From NCBI GenBank assembly GCA_002633005.1, contig NMRA01000058.1, forward strand, positions 1,170,828 through 1,229,722: a stretch of 58,895 bases of DNA, written 5' to 3'. Below the pieces are notes generated by a model, which was not told the origin of the DNA, did not search any database, and saw only the letters and a program-made list of their open reading frames with translations. This stretch comes from Phoronis australis (lineage: Eukaryota; Phoronida; Phoronidae). Positions 9,731 through 22,131 of this stretch are shown piece after piece. Numbering within the stretch: position 1 is the first letter of the stretch; the number at the start of each line of letters is the position of its first letter. The position numbers and the translations under genes were made by a program.

Positions 9731-11856
9731 CCACAGAAAAGACACCGGGACAGTATGGGTGCAGTAGGGTTTTTATCATATAATAACTCCTTTTCTTCAT
9801 TTTTGACTGGAGAATGACTGTGGACGAAGCAGTTTCAATGCTTGAAGAATAAAGGACGTTCCAGAACCACGCTCTGGCGACATCAACGATGGGGACAATG
9901 GAGACAAAGACTTCGGTGGTACGATTTCCAGCTAGCTTGTAGAATGCTGGCGCATCAGAAACAGTTGTGCTGCGTTATTCACGTGCAAGAGTAGACACAG
10001 TGGCTGACCCTTGTGGCGATGAGGATGGTGGTGGCGGAGATGATGGCGATGATGATAGTGATGATGGCGATATTGTTGATGATGTTTGTGCCAGCAGCTA
10101 CGAACTACAGCCTAAGAGGGCGCGGAAGAAAGCTAACAGAACATGGGTGCACGAGGATATCACACTGAATGATCAATTTGCATTGCATCCTGTGCGTTCG
10201 AACACAGACGGAATTCCACAAACGCCTACCGGTTTGTTTGAACTATTCTTTGATGATGACGTCTTATTGTTACCAACACTATAAATATGCTGGCTTCAAA
10301 GAGAATCATGATTTCTACACATCTCGAGATGAAATGCGAGCATTTATAGGAATCTTACTTGTCTCTGGATACACACGTGTTCCTCGTCGTCGTATGTATT
10401 GGTCTCTCGATAATGACGTGAGGATATCTGCCATTGCTACAACCATGACGCGGAACAGGTTCGATGAACTTATGCGTTTTGTTCACCTAGCTGATAACAC
10501 GCAGCTTGATGAAACAGACAAAATGGCCAAAGTAAGGCCACTTCTGGCAGCGGTGAATGAAAGGTGTCTGAGGTACTTCATGAAAGAAAAAAACTTATCA
10601 ATCGATGAGAGCATGATATCCTTTTATGGAAAGCATGGGGCCAAACAATTTATTAGGGGAAAACCGATTCGTTTTGATTTCAAGATATGGGTGCTTGCTA
10701 CCTCGCTTGGTTATGTACTTCAATTTGAGCCTTACCAAGGGAAACACGGATGACAGGCAGATGACCAAGTTCTTTTCGGAATGGATGGTGCTGGTGTGCT
10801 TGATCTCCTTGCTAAATTGCAAAGAGACAATGGTTATCATCTAACCTTTGATAATCTCTTCACGTCCTTGAAATTAGTAGACCAGTTGTCTGAGCTAAGA
10901 ATTGCGTCCACGGGCACAATCCGAGCAAATAGGATCGGGAACTGTCCTATTATGCCAGTAAAACAAATGCAAAAGTAACCAAGGGGCACATATGATTACA
11001 GCCTTGACACAACGAACCATCTGTGTGTTGTCCGATGGAACGACAACAGTATCGTCAACGTCACTTCAAATGTGTACCAAACAGTCTGCAAAGAGATGGT
11101 CTCGCACTGACAAGAGATATGTCCAGCTTGTTCAGCCATTCGTGTTAAAGCACTACAACAAAACAATGGGAGGAGTAGATCGAATGGACCAGAACATTAA
11201 GAAATTCCGGGTGAATATGAGATCCAAAGAATGGTGGTGGTGCATTTTTGCATATTGTATCGACATGTGCGTTCAGCATGAATGGCACATTTACCGTGCC
11301 ACACCGGTTAGTAGTGAGAGAAGCCAATGGACTTACTTGATGTGCGCAGAGAAATTGCGAGAATCTACTTGCAGAAAGGTAAGCAAGGAAGTTGTCTGGG
11401 ACGCCCTAAATCACGTGCAATCCCATTTTCGAAACACATCTCGGATGAAGTACGATTGGATCGAATGGACCACTACAGTATATGGCAACCCGCAGCACTC
11501 AACGTAGGTGTGTTGTCTGCGGCAAAAAATCCAAGCATGCTTGCAGCAAATGCAGTGTAACACTTCGTGAGCATTGCTTTCAACAATTCCACCAGTAATT
11601 GAGCTGCGACATGTGATGACATTGTCACGACTGGACTGAATAACGCCATGTGACGTCATGTGTTTTATCGATATCTTCAAAGTATAGCATGATATCAGTT
11701 GTAAAGATTGTGTGGACCCTGTTTTATTGGTGCCATACCATTTTATATTGTCTAGTTTAGTTTCCCAATTTATTATCACCTGAAATAAACAGTTTATCTG
11801 AAAATATTAGAATGTTTCCATCTGCACCCATATAATCCCACTGTCCTTTTCGTGGG
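9731..11856 (+). mobile_element. Decayed piggyBac element
   Basis: The left end (from 9731, CCCACAGAAAAGACACCGGG then ACAGTATGGGTGCAG) is the imperfect inverse of the right end (CTGCACCCATATAATCCCAC up to GTGGG at 11856). The ends enclose a piggyBac transposase pseudogene that fills most of the unit, and a poly(A) signal AATAAA lies at 11784. No TTAA duplication remains at the flanks, which fits an old copy. Confidence 0.7.
9814..11598 (+). pseudogene. piggyBac transposase, multiply frameshifted
   Basis: This enzyme cuts and pastes TTAA-flanked transposons in the nucleus. The reading frame starts near 9814 (MTVDEAVSMLEE), breaks, and resumes as an acidic stretch (9967-10284). It shifts again near 10270 into the catalytic domain (YAGFKENHDFYTSRDEMRAF). 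The three catalytic aspartates are still recognisable in LSIDESMISFYG (~10600), LTFDNLFTS (~10850) and MGGVDRMDQN (~11170). Stops or shifts occur near 10750 and 10976. The C-terminal cysteine-rich finger survives (RRCVVCGKKSKHACSKC then HCFQQFHQ, ending 11598). It is inactive as given. Confidence 0.85.
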
Positions 11857-12680
11857 AAAAAAACTAATTAACAGATATAATTAACGGAACATCTTTTTTT
11901 CAAAACAATTTTTGCAATTATGTTCATAAGTCCTCAAACTTTATCAAATATCTGAAATTTAAACGGAATAGAAAATTTGGGCTGAAATGAGGTTTTAACA
12001 TAAGCAGGTTATGTACCCATTGGATTATGCTCAATTCTTTTAAAATTCCAATTTTATATTAAAAACACAAAAACAACCCCAGCAGTCGACAAGGTGTCAA
12101 ATTGGAACACCCGCAAACACTGTCTGACCACAGGTCAATTAGATGATCTCGAAAATTTATTGGTCGAAACATACTATAAAATGGGTACAATTTAACACAG
12201 CACCAGTCATCTTGCACTATGTTTAGTGAAAAGTCGTCAGATGCTGCAGCTCAATTTCCTGTGGTATATTAAAAAACAAGGAATGGCGAGGTGTTGCATT
12301 TGTAGTTTTTGCGACAATTAAGTATTTTTTGACCACGCTGTGGCCCTTCTCACGTTCCCGCGGGACTTCGGAGAAGCGCGGACATGCTCAAGCTTGTACA
12401 AACAAATTGTGTGTTGGCAATGACATACTGGTGATTGATACGCTCACTGAAACGTCACACTTATGTCTGTGGAGCTAAGAAACGTTCAGTAGAAGTCGCT
12501 TTTCATCTTTTCTGGCACTAGCTTCGGTTAAGTTGATGAGTAGTAGTTTCTTTTTTCTCAACCAGTAAGAACATATTTACCCTTGGCAGTTTCAGCTCCT
12601 ATCAGCAGCCATTTTCCGAAGTTATTGGACGTTAGGCGGCGTAGTGATCTCACTTTTCCAAATTTTGGACAACTTATAAC
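11857..12680. other. No gene recognised
   Basis: AT-rich DNA with no supported ORF or repeat. Confidence 0.35.
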
Positions 12681-12689
12681 CTGCATCGT

Positions 12690-12990
12690 CCGTGTTCATG
12701 ATTGATCCACTTTTCAAGTCCCAGTCTGACTCTCTTATACGTCTAGATCTTGAGTTACGTTCTGACTCAACAGAACGAGCATCATACCAGTTAATCACAC
12801 GATTAAAACCAAGAGCATTACCAGACACTGCAAATTTGTTAATAGTATTTTGAGACTAACGTCCATCGTCCCTGTTCCTAACAGATGCACTTTGCATGAC
12901 CCAGACTGACTCGCTTATCCGTCCAGATCTTAGGTGACTTTCACACTCAAAGGAACGAGCATCATCCCAAGAGCATGACCAGTCACTGCA
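12690..12990. repeat. Degenerate 180 bp tandem repeat (about 1.7 units)
   Basis: CCAGTCTGACTCTCTTATAC at 12721 reappears as CCAGACTGACTCGCTTATCC at 12901. GTCTAGATCT at 12741 reappears as GTCCAGATCT at 12921, and the words around GAACGAGCATCAT also recur. The offset is exactly 180 bp in these blocks. A further partial echo (CCTGTGTTCAT near 13013) hints at a third unit. No coding potential. Confidence 0.7.
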
Positions 12991-13848
12991 AAAAGCTCAT
13001 TCACATCCTTCCTGTGTTCATTAAGTCTGTCTATTTTCTCTGGGTATATACGATTTGGATATGCAGTGTTATAAAGCAAGGTTTAATGATGCTGACCATG
13101 CAATCACCAGTCAAAATAAGGTAAATGATGACAGAGTGGGTTGGAAAAAAAGGCAACATAAACATTTTAGAAGAACGGAAAAAGCTTTTTCACACTTTTT
13201 CTCAAATGTTTATCAGGTGAACCAGATTTTGGAATATACTGAAGTATGTTCAAAACTGAGTTTGTGTCGATAAGCAGCGACATCTTGGCAATAATTTCCA
13301 TGCATCTCCCATTAATAATACGTCTTAAATCTTCGAGTTTGCACAATTCTAACCAATAACTAGTTCCCTTATTCAATCGAAATTTATCAGTTGTGCTTGA
13401 ACTGAAATCACATTTTCTCAAGATTAGGTACGTGTTATGCGTCAGCTTGGAACTTTAGGTTAATGCAACCAATTTTGACTTTAAAGAAGCATACCACCAA
13501 AAAGCAATGTACTTTGCATCAGTATAGATGGACAAGTTCTGCTCGATAACGACACGTTCAATGAGGGTTTTCTGGTACACCAAATAACATGCGGAGGTAC
13601 TGAAATTAGCCTGTGACATCATAGGAGCTACAGGTACACAGTCTGTTGCATCCCTCTCCACAAGACATTTATCCATGGACTTTATTGTTTCACACCACTA
13701 AAACTTCGACGCAAACCCTTGTAGAAACATTGAAATTTCATGTAAAAAGGCCGCTTCATTTCACATTACTGATTTATAAAAATTTGATCGTGGTACTTCC
13801 TTAGTTCGCACGCGCAGAGTTTGAGCACGTTTAGCTAGATACATTCTG
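12991..13848. other. No gene recognised
   Basis: Short unremarkable open frames on both strands (13055-13273, 13167-13421, 13455-13676), none with a recognisable domain. I see nothing to annotate. Confidence 0.3.
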
Positions 13849-13896
13849 TACAAAGTATTTTACAAAGTATTTTACAAAGTATTTTACAAAGTATTT
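13849..13896. repeat. Perfect 12 bp x 4 tandem repeat
   Basis: The unit TACAAAGTATTT occurs four times without a mismatch, starting at 13849, 13861, 13873 and 13885. This is a minisatellite just upstream of the CACTA-like transposase fragment. Confidence 0.95.
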
Positions 13897-13960
13897 TTCT
13901 ACTGTCAACAGACAGCATTTCAGAAGTGGACATCAAGAAAAGTCATTTTATTATCATATT

Positions 13961-14703
13961 TTGTACACATGTTCCCATCCTTATATGGAGAAATGTATGT
14001 TACATTATACATTATACATGCATTCTTTATTGCATCTCCCAGGTTGTGTGCAAACTTTAAGACCTTTGTGGGTTTATTCATGCTTTCCATTTGAAAACAT
14101 CAATGGAAAAATCATGCAGCTGTTTCATGGGACTCAAAATGTTAAAATGCAAATATTGTGTAGTATCAGTGAAGTGCAGAATATGTCAACATTTCTTCAC
14201 CATATCAAAGATGAAACCTTAAACAAGTGTGCTGAAAATGAATTGCAGGCACCAAATTTCGAAGCCTGTTTTAGGAACTCAATCTTTCCCTTACCTATTA
14301 GGAGCAAATTCAGCAGCCAATTTAAGAGACTTTGTTGTGACTAGATGTAAATGAATGCAATTTTATTCCCTCTAAATTACTCTGCTATACAAGACTTTCT
14401 TTGAGTGGTAGCACTTTACATTCTAAAACTTATGCAAAGTTAAAGTTAGAAACACTTTTCACAGTTAAATATTTCAATGTAAAAGCTCAGCAGTTTTGTT
14501 TTGACTCAATGAAGTATTACATATTAGCCAAAAAGGGTATTTGTGTAGAGGAACTTTGCCAATGTGAGTCAAAATTGTTGGCAGTAATTTATAAGTTAGA
14601 AGCCACTGGTGAGTCTGTTGTTAGTCAAAACCAATTAGGTGTCGATGTTCCCCACATAAAACTGGTGAATACGACTGATAAGATAAGAGTTATAGATGCA
14701 TAA
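13961..14703 (+). pseudogene. CACTA (En/Spm)-like transposase, C-terminal part (DUF4218-like)
   Basis: The frame 13961-14344 contains LHLPGCVQTLRPLWVYSCF then PFENINGKIMQLFHGTQ. That resembles the block after the catalytic core in CACTA-type transposases (W-x-Y/F-x-FE-x2-NG, then an HGT-x-NV-x-Q-I helix). The frame stops at 14344, but an overlapping frame is open from 14341 through 14703 and carries LDVNECNFIPSKLL and LHSKTYAKLKLETLFTVKY, the expected next block. One single-base shift near 14340 therefore separates two halves of one protein. The N-terminal catalytic region is not present upstream. The family assignment is from remembered pattern, not a search. Confidence 0.55.
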
Positions 14704-17204
14704 AAAATTATAAGTGTTGAAGTTTTAGTCCTTGGGAAAATGGGCAAACATTTGTTTGCAGCTTTCCAAATGTTGTTGAATCTGATTAGTTTTCAGAATC
14801 TGCTATAAATCTGTTTAATCCCGGATAAGTTGGAATCTGTTAAGCGGGATTTTCGCTTATCATGGATGGTTTCCTGTGGGATGGCTAGCATTTAATTCTT
14901 AGTATTGCTCTTAAAGACAGCGTCCAGCGGCCAAAACATCTTTTTGACACCAGAAATGCATTTATTGTTCATAAAAAATATTGTTTTTGCTTCTTACATA
15001 CCATGGAAAGTAATTAATTGCGACACAAATTACACCGCTCATAATTCGTAGCCCCTTCGAGCGCCCCACAAAAAATCTAAACCAATCAGCGTAAAGTGGT
15101 TCATGTGACATCATCGTGGCTACGAACTTACTGAGGAGCCACACTGCGTAACAGCTGAGTGCCATTTCTTGGACGTTCTGCACTTGTCGATCTCTGGGCT
15201 AAAATGCCTCTTTGGTGTGCGGGTGTAGCAATGTCAGCGGCAATGGGATACATTTGCACAACTCCCCCCCCGATCACGTCGTGTGCCGTGCGTGGAATAG
15301 ATCCGTATCCACGACAAGGCCTGGCGACAAACTTTCCCGATCGGCAAGATCTGACTTAGGCTTGGTGCATAGCTGTATACAAAATCTACAGCTTCGCTTC
15401 GATGTGGGTAAAATGGACTAAATAAAATCTGACGCAAAAATAGTGTCATTAAAAGCTGCACCGCTCTTTGAGTAAACCAAATTATTTACCGGTGTTGTCG
15501 TTCTAGGCCTACCGCTCATCTACTGCCAGAATTGAACTGCACTCTTGGGAGTCGGCGTTTGGCGATTACGTCACCTGACCTGAACAGTTTCTTTCCCCCC
15601 GGTTTATTCTTCTATCACCTGTTCTTTGCACTGTTCCGGCCCAGAATATAGGAAAACCGGCCCAAATCCGGAATATTCTGTCTGATTTGGGTCGTTCCCG
15701 TTGGCCTAACGGAATTCTGATACTGAATTTAAAACGTTCAATTGATTACAAATTCATATGACTGGGTATGTTTTCATGCAATACAGACTTTATTTCGTAG
15801 TTTTAATTTATTACAGACATGCACAATGTTGTGTTGCTATTGAATTTTCAATTTTTTTAACTTGACCGATTACGGGTTGCAGCATTTCAAGACAACTTAT
15901 TTTGAAAATTGAGTTCCTAATATAAAATTTTCAATTAATTTGAATATAGTTGCATTGTACGAAAAGATCATGCTGATGTGTGCTGTAAGCCTAACGTTTC
16001 TAAGTATTTTGCACCAAATTAAATGGCCTGTACCCATACGGGACACACACACTGGACAGCCGTCCGTATTGGAATCGCGCAGCGTTCAAACCTTCGGCTT
16101 CAAAAAGACATGAATGGAAAGTTACTAACATCAAAGATTTTGTATCAAACAAATTACACTTTATAATAAACATTGGGAAATTGCTGATAACAATTCAGAC
16201 GAAGCGTTTTGTTTTTCCGGCTGTTTCGACGGCACCAGTCACACTCCCGGGAATTCCCATACGGGCCCGTATTAGAATGTGTGCTAAATAATTGAATAAA
16301 AATTCTAAATGTAGTGATTTTGATTAATTTTAGTATTAACTGACGTGAAATGAAAAATTAATGTGTTTCATTGATTTTCCACGTATTGTGCACTAAATTA
16401 AAAAACGAGTCATCTCTGATTCCAATACTCTGGAGACACGGTGAAAGCCAAATTCGTTGTAACGATGACGTCATAGACTTCGATTAGTGCAAGCGCCGTC
16501 TCAAGTTTTTTTGGCGCTAAATGGGGTTCGTGATGGGGCTAATGTATTGTCGAAAGCCTACTTAATTAATGACTGGGGTATGCTATGCCACAGTGTTTCG
16601 ATGCTTTTTATCAATAAATGTATTCTAGATGTAAAAATTTAGTCATTTTGGCACCATACTTGGCCTTTATGTCAAACTTCGCTTAAGTTGGATGGAAATG
16701 GGCAGTCCGATTTAACCTGGCTTCTCTGGAGTATTTAGTTACACAATTGAAGTTTGTCACATTTGAGATTGCTACATTTGCATTTTGGTGCATGGTTGTA
16801 ACAGTTGTATTTAAAATATATATGGGACATGAAAAAACCTGGAGCTTGTTTCTTTCTGCAAAAGGCGTGTATTATTAGGGACGGCTAGTTTGACCTCAAT
16901 GCACCCGGAAAATTCTGAGTGATTGTGCCTTTTAGTTTTAATTGTAGCAGCTTCTCTGAAAAATTACCTTAAGCTAAAAAACTGTGACTAGAAAGTTGAC
17001 AGTTGAAGAACGTTTTATCTAATGTGTTCATATGCCAATCAATATAATGATTCAAAGATGCTGTCTCTTTTTATAGTCTTCATCCAAGTTTCACTCAAAG
17101 ATATTCTGCAAACATCCAAAGACTTGGACCCTGAAAATTCTGTGAACACTACATAAATTTTTATCTGCGCCTCGATCTTCAGTGAACGTGTGCACTTGAT
17201 CTAA
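14704..17204. other. No gene recognised
   Basis: About 2.5 kb without a supported gene. Open frames at 14962-15183, 15159-15359 and 15234-15461 show no motif. Base composition is AT-rich apart from the short GC-richer patch at 15160-15350. Confidence 0.35.
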
Positions 17205-17440
17205 GTTTCTTGCTAACATTCTGCGAATGTGTACCACCACTTTTAACATTACCGAGAACTTTCCGCAAACAACCGGTCTTTCCGCGACTATTCTGCGAAC
17301 ATCCAGGTTTCTGCGACTTCACGGCAAGTTCGCCGCAATGTTTGCAGTAATGTTCGCGGCTTCCTGCGAACATCTGCGAACTTTTGAAAGTAACAAATTT
17401 GTTTGCCGCAAGTTTGCAGCAAGCTTGCCGCAAACATTTC
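17205..17440. repeat. Quasi-periodic GCGAAC / CCGCAA array
   Basis: Over about 230 bp, short words of the form TTCTGCGAAC, TTCCGCAAAC, TTCGCCGCAA and CTTGCCGCAAAC recur every 10-15 bp in both orientations (for example near 17218, 17264, 17292, 17328, 17352, 17368, 17403 and 17425). The units are mutually related but never identical. Open frames on both strands here are a by-product of the repeat and not genes. Confidence 0.7.
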
Positions 17441-18756
17441 ATTTTGGTAAGGGCAGTAGAATCAGGTATGAATTAATCAAAAGTGAGACATAAAAATATT
17501 CCATGGTTTATCATACATTATCAACAACATTTCATCAGAATGCTCTCTACTTTTGACTTTGCTTCAAAATTGAAACATACAACTCTCCTAGGCGTTAAAT
17601 AATTATTTGCTCGGCTACGTGGCATTCACTGCTTTGAAGAAATAGGTCAACCAAGTTTGGAGTCTAGGTCACAGGGTTACAGATATCAACTGCACAGACA
17701 CGTTGCACGAACGTAGCTACAAGTACGTGAACCCCAAAAAATCCCGTAGCGATACGACACAAGTTTTGCACACATTGTGTATTTCCAAAAAGCAACATTC
17801 TCTTCCCTACACACAGAAGCTACGGCCCTGTGTTGATTTGTCAAATCCCTAGGCTGGGGACATTGGGCAAATTCCATGACGCACCTTGCCCAGCTAAAAA
17901 TTGACCGTCGGACAACTATCGTCCAACGGTTGAGAGTTAGCTAATGTGAACACAATAGCCCACAATAGCCCATTGAATTCAGGTCAGCTGCTTGGGCTGC
18001 TTGGTCACGTACGTAATCCCTTAATGACACCTTATTATGTCATAAAGCTGCGTGCCTGTCAACTGCTGGTAAAAAACCTTAAGTTTATTTTAAAAATGTA
18101 CCTGCTTAACCGAATTCCTCGCGAAAAACTAAGCATCTTAGAACTTTGAATTTTCTTGCTAGACCAGAAAATAAAGTTTTTATTAATATAAAGATTTACC
18201 ACCTTGTGTACGAGCACAGCGTAAGAATTTACAAAGCGCATTTCGTGGTTCGCCTCCATGAGACAACTTATAATTTCCAACCAATATGCCAAAATATACG
18301 ATAATCAATTTGTTTCAATAAAAAACAAGTCCAGAATATAGCATAATACACAATAAGGAGAAATACGTTGTTAAAACGAATAGCAATTGAGAACTTGTTT
18401 TTAAGCGTAGGCATACATTCGTAATTTTCCGAAGTAAACAATCACACGTGCTTCAGTCGAACTTCCCGTGATATCTGAGTAGGAACTACGTGACGGCGGA
18501 TTTTTCAAAGTAGGCGAGAAGTGCCAAGCTCTGGATAAGTGTGGCAACACGGCAGTCACTGACCGTGCATGGACGAGCGTGTAAGCACCAATTTGCTTCG
18601 TTAAAGCATAGACTATAGTACATGGACCGCCAACTCCGTATACTTTCAATGGACGAAATCTGTGAGCTTACGCACAAGCCCTTACGTCATTATTCACTGG
18701 CGACACCTGGCTAAATTTTCTGGTGCAATTTCCGGCAAGTACGTCGTCTGCTAATC
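17441..18756. other. No gene recognised
   Basis: Short open frames only (17686-17877 minus, 17946-18149 plus, 18401-18649 minus), without motifs. This includes the region upstream of the THAP exon; no clear promoter was seen. Confidence 0.35.
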
Positions 18757-19050
18757 ATGGTCGGCTACTGTGTGGCCGGTTGTTCGGCCACACACGCGAA
18801 ATGCAAAGGAATTAGCTTCCGTACCATCCGAAGACCCCATAATCGGCTGTGGGAAGAAAACCTTACTTCTTGTGTCAACGTGAATGGCAGTTGTTTCAGC
18901 AATAAGACTTTATACATTTGTTCAAGGCACTTCGAAGATGAATGTATTAAGAGACTCTACTACTTTATCCTGTCTTCACAAATCCATTTTTGTTTTCTCC
19001 GTTTTGATGAAAACTATCTGGTAAACTTTTTGGCGAAAATTATCCGCTAA
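18757..19050 (+). CDS. THAP-domain exon (partial)
   Basis: The frame starts MVGYCVAGCSATHAKCKGIS, a good THAP start with the first two zinc cysteines (Y-C-V-A-G-C). F-R-T/R-R-P, an R-L-W and then LYICSRHFEDECI follow, supplying the last C-x2-H pair. So the C2CH zinc core (residues ~5-68) is uninterrupted, unlike the other THAP copies here. After about residue 72 the sequence (KRLYYFILSS) no longer looks like THAP, and the AVPT-type end is missing. The frame then runs to a chance stop at 19050, so an exon boundary may lie near 18950 or the gene may be truncated. It could be a host THAP gene or a transposon remnant. Confidence 0.6.
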   Translation: MVGYCVAGCSATHAKCKGISFRTIRRPHNRLWEENLTSCVNVNGSCFSNKTLYICSRHFEDECIKRLYYFILSSQIHFCFLRFDENYLVNFLAKIIR

Positions 19051-20222
19051 TTTTCTTCCAAAGGTAGTGACTCGTACACTCTTGTCCTTACGAGGAAGTT
19101 CAGCCATAGCCTAGTGAGCGAATTAATCAAACTACATGTACTCTTCGCTGGCCCTGATCAGACGGTTGGTCTCCGCAGAATGCGCACATTTGGCCAGGAT
19201 TTGGATCAGCGATTTCAACAAATTCACATTCGTGTACAAATAAATAGAACGCTGGTAAAACCTTTAACATAAATAAAGATTACATTAATATTTCATAAAT
19301 AACCACCCAGACCAGTCGAAATCTATCTCGCAATCCAACAGCAGGTTACACACTCGTTTCATGTCGAATATATGCCGCACAAAATCTCTCGACTGCAGTC
19401 TATGAAAATGCAACCAACTTCTTTGAAAACATAGAACGCGAACACCAGACGGGTTTAAAGGTTGTTTTTATTCTTTAATGTTATTTTTTGTAAGCAGACA
19501 TATGGTTTTTTAAATTTCCGCCTTAAGTCCTAACATTTCTAAACTTAAGCCTTTCAAACGAACGTTTACTGACGAAAACAAAATTCTTAAACCAGTTTTG
19601 TAAAGTCCTATGCCACCTGTAGGGTACATAATGAGCCAATCCCACTCCTAATGTAACAAAAGGGTCCCGTGCATAAAGGATACTAAGTATTGCCCTTCTG
19701 AAATATTACCGTATGCGCCCTAATAAGGTTCCAGGGTTCTTAGAAAATCCGCTTCAGGAAGGGGGTGTTTATTATAGCCCAAAAGTGGTTGAAACCCGGT
19801 CTCCGAAACAGGTGAAATCGTAAGCTAGAATTCATCAAAGTTACACTCTGCGACGCATCTGTAACCTATGAACAGAGTTTCTACAAAACTGCAGTGCATT
19901 GCTATCAAACTTTGTTGTCAACTTACGAGCATTTTTCAGAAAATACCACTGTCAAAAATTGCCGTGAATCAGGTTTCCAGCTCCTCAGCTTGGTTCAACT
20001 GTATATTAATAAACCATAAAAATGGTTCCAAGTGATCAGTGCAATGCCTGCGAACGTTTAATAAATGTGTATCATGCAGCTCCTGATTTAAACAAAGGTC
20101 TGTTTTTTTAAATTTTGGTCCGGTATAAATAACGCCACAGACCTGGAAATCCAGCGAAACACTTCTACCTTACCTGACAATCCCTAGTCTCAGAAAATTT
20201 GAGCACCCGGCAAAAAATACTA
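19051..20222. other. No gene recognised
   Basis: No open frame or repeat with support. Confidence 0.35.
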
Positions 20223-20278
20223 ATGATGAAATTTTGGTGATGATAATCACATGATGAAATTTTGGTGATGATAATCAC
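20223..20278. repeat. Perfect 28 bp x 2 tandem repeat
   Basis: The 28 bp unit at 20223-20250 (starting ATGATGAAATTTTGGTGATG) is repeated exactly at 20251-20278. Confidence 0.95.
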
Positions 20279-21979
20279 CCACTTTGTTTATTTACTTCAC
20301 CTCAATTTGAAATACTTGGTCAAATGAAGCCCATTCGAGTAAGCATCATGTGGGTCCCAATGCCAACCCAATATATGATAGAACCCAACAAGCTCAAGTT
20401 GCAGTCAAATCAGGAAATTTACTGTATCAACAGATTGGCCAAATAAGAATAAGATACAAAGTGTTGCTACAGTGCACACGTGCACGATACTTCGTCTATT
20501 ATTTTCCCGCCGTAAATGCATGAACCAATCAGATCACCAATAGCGCAAAGTTTTCGAAAACAGCTCGATTTTTAGGGAGTCCTGTTTTACTGTTCTATTT
20601 ATTTTCAAAATGTTATTGTGTTACATTTAGTTTATTTTCTGTTCAACTCAATGAAGCCACCTAATATGAATGGATTCAACACAATTAATGCATTGTAAAA
20701 ACCAAAAGTTATGCTCTATCAACGTTAGACAAAATCAATACACCCCTTTCTTAAAAAATGGGTTAAAAGTTAGAAACAAAGGACACAAGTTTCCATCACT
20801 TGTAACGTCGATTTTCGACATTGATGTTGGGGAGGAACAACAGTCTGGCGACAGCAACACCTAATCATACGAAGGTGCTGATTTTTAAAATTTGATTCGT
20901 TTTCGTAGTATGTCTTTTTTCCCTATGGTTCAGGGCTACTTCTGAATCCAGGAACAAGAACTGAAAAAGGCAGGGTTCGTGATAATGTTGGGAACGGTAA
21001 CATTTATATAAGGTGTTACAACTGTCATCGATATTGTCATCTCCTCTGTTTTCATCCAACCTTCCCTGATGAAAACTTGAATGAAGAGGACCTTCAGTAC
21101 TCGAGTGAGCATGGTATACTGTTTGATTTATGTTGAATTATTCAACGGTTCTTTTAAGAACCATTTCACGCTATAGCTATAAACATGCTTTCGTAGTTTT
21201 CTCAGTAGGCCTATGTGAACCATAAATCAAAAACTGTCCGATAACTATGCTGCTACCGTATTGGGCAAGCAGACGACATAATCAGTCGGCACCGAAGTTT
21301 GAATTTTGTAATTAATTACCAGTAGCATTGCCAAAAGTACCCACAATACCAACATTTCTACTGTTGAAAGACTTTGAAAACGTTTCAATGCCGAAATTAA
21401 TATTTTTTTCGTTGTTTTGGACAGTAAAGTAGATGCAGGTATTTCTCGTCAAAATACATTAACCGGAAACTGCACCAGAAAGGTCAGGAGAGTTCAGCTC
21501 AGCATGTAAGGATATGCCTAGGCTACTACACAGACCCTCGAGGTTGGTTGGGGTCTGCTACAGCGCACTTTTCCATGTGCATTCTTGGAATATCATTGGC
21601 TGTTCCGATTTCAAGAAACAAGGCATTCTATTGGTCAGTTGAATAATAGGTCAAACTAGTTCACCAACATGGCGACTTCCAGTAAGGGAAGAATGTCGAT
21701 GGATTTATAGCTGTTTAAATCTCTCTGTTCTCGTCAAACTACCGCATTTCAAAGCTAACGAGTCAAGGAATACATCAGCAGTAACGTATACGAAACATTT
21801 AATGATAATTATTGTCTTGTATACTGTGCTGTATTCTGAAGTGATGTGACATTTTACGAAATAATTTGTGGAAGAGATAGCCTTTAGCTGATTAGGCCAT
21901 TCAAAACAAGTCATTTTAGGCACACTATAGCACCGAATAGCGGGAAAGGAGTAGCTAAGTGGCCACGGGAGATTGCCTC
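20279..21979. other. No gene recognised
   Basis: Small frames at 20670-20864, 20865-21059 and 21705-21923 carry no recognisable domain. Nothing else seen. Confidence 0.35.
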
Positions 21980-22131
21980 TGTTGTAGATGTGCTTCCGGT
22001 GAATTATATGAGCCTCTGTTAGCTACTCGCTAACGGGCAATTTCCTATTAGCTGAATGGTTAGCACGCTTGCCGGTTTTATGGGGGTCGCGGGTTCGATC
22101 CCCGAGTCGGGTGATCTCGGCTATTACTACA
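21980..22131 (+). repeat. tRNA-like SINE unit, copy 1
   Basis: This 152 bp unit is repeated at 22365-22516 with about one difference. It contains a Pol III A-box-like TAGCTGAATGGTTAGC (22049-22064) and a B-box-like GGTTCGATCCCCG (22092-22104), about 43 bp apart as in a tRNA head. No 7 bp acceptor stem can be formed around them, so this is a tRNA-derived SINE or tRNA relic and not a working tRNA gene. The upstream part contains GTTAGCTACTCGCTAACGG, which can form a small hairpin. Confidence 0.65.

Noticed and set aside
17179-17493. Overlapping frames on both strands as Cys- or Arg-rich proteins
   Set aside because: They arise from the GCGAAC/CCGCAA repeat and have no homology-like features.
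22049-22104. Functional tRNA gene
   Set aside because: A- and B-box-like sequences are present, but no acceptor stem or proper anticodon arm can be folded, and the unit is part of a 152 bp repeat.
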